7,963 bases of DNA. Origin: Patescibacteria group bacterium (lineage in GTDB: Bacteria > Patescibacteria > Paceibacteria > Moranbacterales > UBA1568). The DNA is taken from the NCBI GenBank assembly GCA_030916685.1, contig JAUPWD010000033.1, positions 1-7,963 of the forward strand, given 5' to 3'. The stretch's first letter is position 1. Each line of letters starts with the position of its first letter. Below are positions 3,548-7,963 of this stretch, in pieces. The position numbers were made by a program, and so were the translations under genes. The notes beneath the pieces were generated by a model, which saw only the letters and a list, made by a program, of their open reading frames with translations, did no database searches and had not been told where the DNA came from.

Positions 3548-5629
3548 ATGTCTCTCGAATATACGTTGTCGATGTTTACGCTCCTTCTCGCCTCAGTGGG
3601 AACATATTATATTTCCCGGAAAATTAAACTGCCGTACACCGTGCTCCTCATGCTGGTCGGATCGCTTCTGGTCCCGCTTTCGTATGTCGGACCGTTTTCC
3701 TTTTTACGGGAATTTACGCTCACTCCAGAGCTTCTGTTTTATATCTTTCTTCCGATTCTCATTTTCGAATCCGCCTACAATATGCGGATACGGGAATTGC
3801 AGCACAATATCTGGGCTGTTTCGTTTTTTTCTATCGGAAGTCTCCTTATTTCAGCCGCGTTCGTTGGTCTCGTTCTTTGGTATCTCCTCTCCTGGTTCGG
3901 ACTTGAAATCCCGATGATCGTCGTATTTTTGTTTGGCGCCTTGATTTCAGCGACTGATCCCGTGGCGGTACTCGCTCTGTTTAAAGAGTATGGCGTTCCC
4001 CGGAGATTGTCTTTCCTTTTTGAAGGAGAGAGCTTGTTTAATGATGGGACATCACTCGCTCTCTTTCTCGTGGTGCTCGGAGTGGCGACGACGGGATTTC
4101 ATGGTGCGGCGACGATCCTGAGTGGGATAGTGTCGTTTTCGGTGATGGTCGTCGGAGGAGTGGCATTTGGTATCTTTATGGGATTTCTTTTTGCTAAGAT
4201 TCTCGAAAAAGTAGAAGAGGACGAACATGCCGAGGTGACAATCACGATGCTCGTGGCGCATCTTACGTTCATCCTTTCCGAGGCGATTGCACATTCTTTG
4301 TCGATTGGGGGTCATGTGGTACATCTTTCTTCTATCATCGCCACGGTGATGGCGTCGATGGTTATTGGAAATTATGGGCGTTCGAAGATTTCCCCACGTG
4401 TGGAATCATTTTTGGAGCGGTATTGGGGGTATTTTGCTTTTCTTGCCAATTCCCTGGTATTCATATCGATGGGACTCCTGTTCGCAAATCTCCCGATTGA
4501 TTTTCGGATGTTCGCGGTGCCCGTACTCTTTGCTGTTCTCGTTGTGATGATTGGGCGTGCGCTGTCGATCTATCCGGTTGCATGGATTCTCAACCGCATG
4601 AAGAAGGAGGAGCCGATACCGATGTCGTGGCAGCACCTGCTCTCTTGGGGGAGCTTGCGCGGAGCCCTTGCGGTGACGATGGTGCTTCTGATTCCTGATA
4701 ATTTTTCTGTCGCAGGATGGGCATATGATTTTTCGGTGAAGGAGTTTTTGCTGGCGCTCACGATCGGCTGCGTGTACTTCACGTTGTTTGTGAAGGCGAC
4801 GACCATTGGTAAGATGATTCATGCATTCAAGTTGGATGCCCTTTCATCCATTGAAAATGCCGAATACAGACAGAGTCGAGCTTATGCGTTTTCCCATGCA
4901 CTTGGGAAGCTGGATGGATTTTTTGAAAAGGGATACCTCCGCGATACCGTACATGAATCACTGAAGAAGAAGTATTTATCTGGATTAAATCAGGAATGCA
5001 AGGCCTGCGATGCTGTATTTCTCGATGACCCAATGGCATTTGAGCGGGCGATACGTCTCTATGCTATCGGCATGGAAGAATATGTACTGAAACTTCTTTT
5101 TATGTACCGCGAAATTCCTGATAGGGTATTCCGACTGCTCGAATCAAAGCTTGAGGTCCAGCAGGAGAGGATAGAAGAGGGAGCTCCTCAGGTGCCCGAG
5201 GGGGAAGATAGGTATATTCCTGATTGGTTTGAGTCGATTACGCATTTCATCATGAAGATATTCGGCATGAAAAAGCGTGAGGATGATATTATCGTCGAGC
5301 GGTATGCCTATTACCGAGCACAACAGGTTATGGCGCAGAAGGCAGCGAAGGAAGTAGGGCGATTGCGGGAGCGATCCCTTCTGGAATCCGAATTATACAT
5401 CCGGTCTATTGAGGATGTCGCCAAGGCCTATGAGCGTTTTTTCGAGGATTCGAAGCGGACTGCTGAGGCGATTTTTTTGAAGCATAAGGATATGCTGGAA
5501 ATCGTGGACGCATCTTTCGGAGAGCGGAGCATGGAGAAGGCTTATGAAGATGGAGTTTCCGAGCTTCTTCGCAAGGGAATGATTTCGCGGAAGATAGCGA
5601 CACTCCTGTATGATGAGACTCGCTCGTAG
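3548..5629 (+). CDS. Na+/H+ antiporter, CPA1 (NhaP-type), with a long cytosolic tail
   Basis: The 693-aa product is an integral membrane exchanger of the monovalent cation:proton antiporter-1 family, expected to trade Na+ (or K+) for H+ at the cell membrane. The first 425 residues hold about 12-13 hydrophobic segments. Family marks are visible: FLPILIFESAYN (about 67-78), ATDPVAV (135-141, catalytic Asp137), FEGESLFNDG (158-167, the Asn165-Asp166 pair) and WGSLRGALAV (367-376, Arg371 near the ion site). Residues 425-693 are a mostly helical, charged cytosolic tail with one CxxC (Cys484, Cys487), perhaps regulatory; no nucleotide-binding motif is evident. ATG 3548 is preferred over TTG 3536; only a weak TGGA lies upstream. 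The gene has its own promoter, and no terminator is obvious after it. Ion preference cannot be read from the sequence. Confidence 0.93.
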   Translation: MSLEYTLSMFTLLLASVGTYYISRKIKLPYTVLLMLVGSLLVPLSYVGPFSFLREFTLTPELLFYIFLPILIFESAYNMRIRELQHNIWAVSFFSIGSLLISAAFVGLVLWYLLSWFGLEIPMIVVFLFGALISATDPVAVLALFKEYGVPRRLSFLFEGESLFNDGTSLALFLVVLGVATTGFHGAATILSGIVSFSVMVVGGVAFGIFMGFLFAKILEKVEEDEHAEVTITMLVAHLTFILSEAIAHSLSIGGHVVHLSSIIATVMASMVIGNYGRSKISPRVESFLERYWGYFAFLANSLVFISMGLLFANLPIDFRMFAVPVLFAVLVVMIGRALSIYPVAWILNRMKKEEPIPMSWQHLLSWGSLRGALAVTMVLLIPDNFSVAGWAYDFSVKEFLLALTIGCVYFTLFVKATTIGKMIHAFKLDALSSIENAEYRQSRAYAFSHALGKLDGFFEKGYLRDTVHESLKKKYLSGLNQECKACDAVFLDDPMAFERAIRLYAIGMEEYVLKLLFMYREIPDRVFRLLESKLEVQQERIEEGAPQVPEGEDRYIPDWFESITHFIMKIFGMKKREDDIIVERYAYYRAQQVMAQKAAKEVGRLRERSLLESELYIRSIEDVAKAYERFFEDSKRTAEAIFLKHKDMLEIVDASFGERSMEKAYEDGVSELLRKGMISRKIATLLYDETRS

Positions 5630-5665
5630 CTTGAGAATTTCTTGAGTCATCTCGGTTGACGACAC

Positions 5666-5694
5666 TTCTTCGGATTCGGTTTTTCTGATACAAT
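5666..5694 (+). promoter_or_regulatory. Extended -10 promoter of the DedA-family gene
   Basis: TACAAT (5689-5694, 5 of 6 matches) is preceded by TGA (5686-5688), an extended -10 element that can offset the weak -35 TTCTTC at 5666-5671 (17-bp spacing). The predicted start near 5701 lies upstream of ATG 5725 and excludes the in-frame TTG at 5698 as start. A TTGACG at 5656 is 27 bp away, too far to pair with this -10. Confidence 0.5.
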
Positions 5695-5724
5695 GAATTG
5701 AAATTTCGTAATGGATTATCTCGT

Positions 5725-6342
5725 ATGGATTTTTTTGGAATCAGTTTGCCGGAACTTATCACTGTAATCGGATTGGCAGGGGTGTGTTTTATCGTTTTCG
5801 CAGAGACTGGGTTGTTTCTCGGATTTTTTTTGCCGGGAGATTCACTTCTTTTCGTCGCGGGAGTGCTTGCATCTCAGGATATTTTTTCTCTGCCACTCCT
5901 TCTTATATCAGTTTTTATTTCAGCACTTCTCGGAAATTTCGTCGGGTATGAATTCGGGTATCGGGTTGGGGAGAAGTTGTTTTCCCGAGAAGATTCGTTT
6001 TTTTTCAAGAAAAAACATGCGGAGCATGCCCGGGATTTTTATAATGAAAATGGAGGTCGGACGATTTTTCTCGCCCGATTCATGCCGATTGTTCGGACTT
6101 TCGCGCCGATTGTCGCCGGAGTGGCGAAGATGAACCGCAAGAGCTTCTTTTTCTTCAATGTTATCGGTGGGTTTGCATGGGTTTTCGGGCTTATTCTTGC
6201 TGGGTATTTCCTGGGAACTTCGATCGATGTGGATAAATATCTCCTCCCGATCATTCTCGGAATTATCGTCCTTTCTTTTCTGCCGGTAGTTCACAAATAC
6301 TGGTCGGAAAAGAAGAAAGTCTCACTTGAGGGGAGAAATTGA
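5725..6342 (+). CDS. DedA-family membrane protein (VTT/SNARE-associated domain)
   Basis: The 205-aa protein has about five hydrophobic segments and the DedA signature blocks: FAETGLFLGFFLPGDSLLFVAGVLA (about 25-49, with the conserved acidic residue and PGD re-entrant loop) and GGRTIFLARFMPIVRTFAPIVAGVAKM (about 109-135, with the paired arginines of FLARFxPxxRTFxPxxAG). DedA proteins are needed for membrane homeostasis; recent work shows that members flip undecaprenyl phosphate or phospholipids across the membrane. Which lipid this one moves cannot be told. Length is normal for the family. ATG 5725 has a weak TGGA 9 nt upstream. Its TGA stop (6340-6342) is inside the -35 box of the next promoter, so the two units abut. 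A polybasic tail (KYWSEKKK) suggests a cytosolic C terminus. Confidence 0.93.
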   Translation: MDFFGISLPELITVIGLAGVCFIVFAETGLFLGFFLPGDSLLFVAGVLASQDIFSLPLLLISVFISALLGNFVGYEFGYRVGEKLFSREDSFFFKKKHAEHARDFYNENGGRTIFLARFMPIVRTFAPIVAGVAKMNRKSFFFFNVIGGFAWVFGLILAGYFLGTSIDVDKYLLPIILGIIVLSFLPVVHKYWSEKKKVSLEGRN

Positions 6343-6366
6343 CAAATATGTCAAAAAGAGTAGGAT
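6339..6366 (+). promoter_or_regulatory. Promoter of the NuoB/HyfI-like operon, with a palindromic -35 region
   Basis: TTGACA (6339-6344), a 16-bp spacer and TAGGAT (6361-6366) form a good promoter with a start near 6373. The -35 box is the left half of a perfect 6-bp inverted repeat, TTGACA-AATA-TGTCAA (6339-6354). Seen as TTGAC-N6-GTCAA, its 16-bp geometry matches that of CRP/FNR-superfamily sites, though the bases differ from both consensus sequences. The leader before the ATG at 6459 is about 86 nt. Confidence 0.6.
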
Positions 6367-6406
6367 AAAAGCGTCTTTTTCGACAAAAATCTTTTTAAAA
6401 AGCAAG

Positions 6407-6429
6407 AAAAAGGAGGAATACCTTTTTTT
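6407..6429 (+). promoter_or_regulatory. Hairpin holding a displaced Shine-Dalgarno sequence
   Basis: AAAAAGG (6407-6413) pairs with CCTTTTT (6421-6427) around a 7-nt loop, with more T bases after. The best SD in this unit, AAGGAGG (6410-6416), lies in this stem and loop, 42 nt before the ATG at 6459 and 15 nt before a TTG at 6432. It may be a translational switch, a weak attenuator, or a sign that the true start is not the ATG. Confidence 0.4.
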
Positions 6430-6458
6430 GTTTGCAAAAAATCCACACGGTAACGCTT

Positions 6459-6992
6459 ATGTACGGAATTTTGAGAAAAATTGCCACGACACCAAAGACA
6501 GTGATCCCTCTCGCGGATCTGATTGAGGGTGATGTCGAGGTAACGGGGAAAAAGCTCCAGGAAAAGATTGCTCGTATATTTGAGGGATCGCTCACGATTC
6601 GTGAGGTTGCCGCAGGATCCTCAAATGCCGAGGAGCAGGAGCTCGTCGCACTTTCAAATTGTTACTATGATGTCGAGCGATTCGGTATCAAGTTTACTGC
6701 GTCACCGCGCCATGCGGATATGCTCATGGTAACCGGTCCAGTATCTCGCAATATGGCCGAGGCGGTACGCCGAACCTATGAGGCGATGCCGACACCGAAG
6801 ATTGTTGTAGCGGTCGGTGATGGCGCTATCAATGGAGGTGTGTTTCGAGATTCGTACGCGATTCATAATTCCCTTTCCGAAGTGATCCCGGTTGATTTCG
6901 AGATTCCTGGAGATCCACCATCGCCCAAGCAGGTGATCGCCGCATTATTCCATATTCTGGAAGATATCGAACTAGAGGAAAAGTCCGTCTGA
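6459..6992 (+). CDS. NuoB/HyfI-like (complex I 20-kDa subunit) homologue lacking all [4Fe-4S] ligands
   Basis: Residues about 48-168 follow the small subunit of group 4 [NiFe] hydrogenases and complex I closely: REVAAGSSNAEEQEL, YYDVERFGIKFTASPRHADMLMVTGPVSRNM, PKIVVAVGDGAINGGVF and EIPGDPPSP. In that family these blocks carry CxxC, then Cys in VGDC and Cys in PGCPP, which bind the terminal [4Fe-4S] cluster. Here the four positions are Ser54, Glu57, Gly122 and Asp152; the only cysteine is Cys68. The fold is conserved with no frameshift, so this looks like selected loss of the cluster, not decay. It should sit at the cytosolic face of a membrane complex. The 177-aa length and N-terminal extension (1-47) are compatible with the family. 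ATG 6459 is chosen for lack of a better start; TTG 6432 is possible. The next gene begins 7 nt after the stop. Confidence 0.88.
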   Translation: MYGILRKIATTPKTVIPLADLIEGDVEVTGKKLQEKIARIFEGSLTIREVAAGSSNAEEQELVALSNCYYDVERFGIKFTASPRHADMLMVTGPVSRNMAEAVRRTYEAMPTPKIVVAVGDGAINGGVFRDSYAIHNSLSEVIPVDFEIPGDPPSPKQVIAALFHILEDIELEEKSV

Positions 6993-6999
6993 AACCATT

Positions 7000-7963
7000 A
7001 TGATTGAACAATTTGCGACATTGAATACTTTTTTCTGGGCACTCGGAATCCTTCTTTTCGGGGGATGTGCCGGTTTCATCGTTTCTCGGATAGCCACTCA
7101 GAAGATGACCGATGGCGTGACCCAGGGGAGTGGCTTCCTCGCATCTCACCTCGTCTCGCTTTTTTCTGGAAGTATTCTGTATCAGGGGGTCGGAGTGGCG
7201 GAGTCATTTGAAAGTGCCTTTCCGTTGCTCTCCTTTTCATTTCATGTTGACGGACTTTCTGCTTTCTTTCTCCTGATTATTTCGGTCGTCGCGATGATGG
7301 CATCGCTCTACGGTATCGGATATCGCAAACAATCCGGCGGGCACTATCGATCAGAATCATTCGGATTTTTTTACGCGCTTTTTCTCGCGGGTCTTTTCCT
7401 TGTCCCGGTGGCAAATAACGCACTCTTTTTCCTCGTCGTTTGGGAAATCATGTCTCTCGCATCATACTTTCTCGTGGTGACGGAATATCACGATGAGAAG
7501 AATGTCCGCGCGGGGTTCCTCTATTTCCTTATGACTCATTTCGGAACGGCATTCATCACACTGTCATTTTTTCTCGCGCAGCAGGCCACCGGATCATTTG
7601 ATTTTGATATGTGGCGCACGGCTTTCGGATCGATCGATACCATGACGCTTAGTTGGATCTATGGATTGGCGCTTCTCGGTTTCGGTACGAAGGCAGGTAT
7701 TATTCCGCTCCATATCTGGCTTCCAGAGGCGCATCCGGCGGCGCCGTCACATGTCTCGGCGCTTATGTCTGGTGTGATGCTGAAGACGGCGGTATTCATG
7801 ATTATCCGATTTTTCTTTGATTTTTTCCCGGGCGCTCCTATGGAATGGGGGCTTCTCCTCCTCGTTCTCGGATCGATTTCGGCGGTGCTTGGAGTGATGT
7901 ATGCACTTTCGGAATCCGATGTGAAACGGATGCTCGCATATTCAAGTATTGAAAATATCGGTA
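7000..7963 (+). CDS. HyfB/NuoL/MrpD-type antiporter subunit (3' truncated by the window)
   Basis: The frame is open from ATG 7000 to the window end, giving 321 residues of a highly hydrophobic protein. Marks of the proton-pumping antiporter family are plain: FLVVWEIMSLASYFLVV (Glu149, the conserved TM5 glutamate), LLGFGTKAGIIPLHIWLPEAHPAAPSHVSALMSGVMLKT (Lys231, the TM7 lysine; His238, His245, His251; Lys262) and YALSESDVKRMLAYSSIENIG (300-321). The LPEAHPAAPSHVSALMSG form is typical of the hydrogenase-4/formate hydrogenlyase B subunit (HyfB/HycC) more than of NuoL. About nine membrane segments are present, with five or more expected beyond. It follows the NuoB/HyfI-like gene after 7 nt and must be co-transcribed. 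The SD is weak (GAGGAAAAG about 17 nt upstream). Confidence 0.93.
   Translation, partial: MIEQFATLNTFFWALGILLFGGCAGFIVSRIATQKMTDGVTQGSGFLASHLVSLFSGSILYQGVGVAESFESAFPLLSFSFHVDGLSAFFLLIISVVAMMASLYGIGYRKQSGGHYRSESFGFFYALFLAGLFLVPVANNALFFLVVWEIMSLASYFLVVTEYHDEKNVRAGFLYFLMTHFGTAFITLSFFLAQQATGSFDFDMWRTAFGSIDTMTLSWIYGLALLGFGTKAGIIPLHIWLPEAHPAAPSHVSALMSGVMLKTAVFMIIRFFFDFFPGAPMEWGLLLLVLGSISAVLGVMYALSESDVKRMLAYSSIENIG

Noticed and set aside
3489..3917. 142-aa frame overlapping the antiporter start
   Set aside because: Different frame from the antiporter, odd Cys/Phe/Ser-rich composition typical of a shadow frame, and it runs deep into clear antiporter coding sequence.
6326..6526. 66-aa frame between DedA and the NuoB/HyfI-like gene
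   Set aside because: Starts with TTG inside dedA, crosses the promoter and leader, and overlaps the next gene; Lys/Phe-rich because of A and T tracts. A short product from TTG 6428 after the SD at 6410 cannot be excluded but is unsupported.
1..7963. Alternative genetic code with UGA as glycine or tryptophan
   Set aside because: UGA ends the DedA and NuoB-like frames at family-typical lengths, and no internal UGA is needed in any recognised gene.

Overview
The window most resembles a piece of a Candidate Phyla Radiation (Patescibacteria) chromosome, perhaps Parcubacteria or Moranbacteria-like. This is an inference from compact, mostly single-gene transcription units, many starts with little or no Shine-Dalgarno (SD) sequence, bS16 with a long acidic tail, and the company of an NhaP-type antiporter, a DedA protein and complex I-like genes. 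UGA acts as a normal stop. All recognisable genes lie on the + strand.

Layout. (1) 1-66: tail of an unidentified gene. (2) 107-777: a self-contained unit with a consensus promoter, an inverted repeat over the -10 box, a structured leader that can hide the SD, an unrecognised 167-aa protein with two cysteine pairs, and a terminator. (3) 842-1328: promoter with an inverted repeat filling its spacer, then a compact SET-domain methyltransferase. (4) 1323-1471: a heptad-repeat element in two opposed arms that starts on the SET stop codon. (5) 1480-3459: ribosomal genes rpsP, rplJ and rplL, with a 376-bp structured gap before rplJ (terminator plus a candidate L10-type leader) and a second GTTAAC hairpin element between rplJ and rplL, closed by a strong terminator. 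(6) 3461-5629: CPA1 Na+/H+ antiporter with a 270-residue cytosolic tail. (7) 5666-6342: DedA-family membrane protein. (8) 6339-7963: start of an operon encoding a NuoB/HyfI-like protein and a HyfB/NuoL-like antiporter subunit, which runs off the window.

The most striking point is the last operon. The NuoB/HyfI homologue keeps the fold-defining motifs of the [4Fe-4S] subunit but has lost all four cluster ligands (Ser54, Glu57, Gly122 and Asp152 stand where Cys is expected). Its membrane partner keeps the charged residues of the proton path. This suggests a complex I/group 4 hydrogenase-derived membrane machine that no longer carries electrons through this subunit. Together with the NhaP-type antiporter it may serve ion homeostasis in a cell with reduced respiration.

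A second theme is symmetry at promoters: four of the six promoters I can place carry perfect inverted repeats of 6-8 bp on or between the -35 and -10 boxes. All assignments are from reading the sequence; no database search was run.
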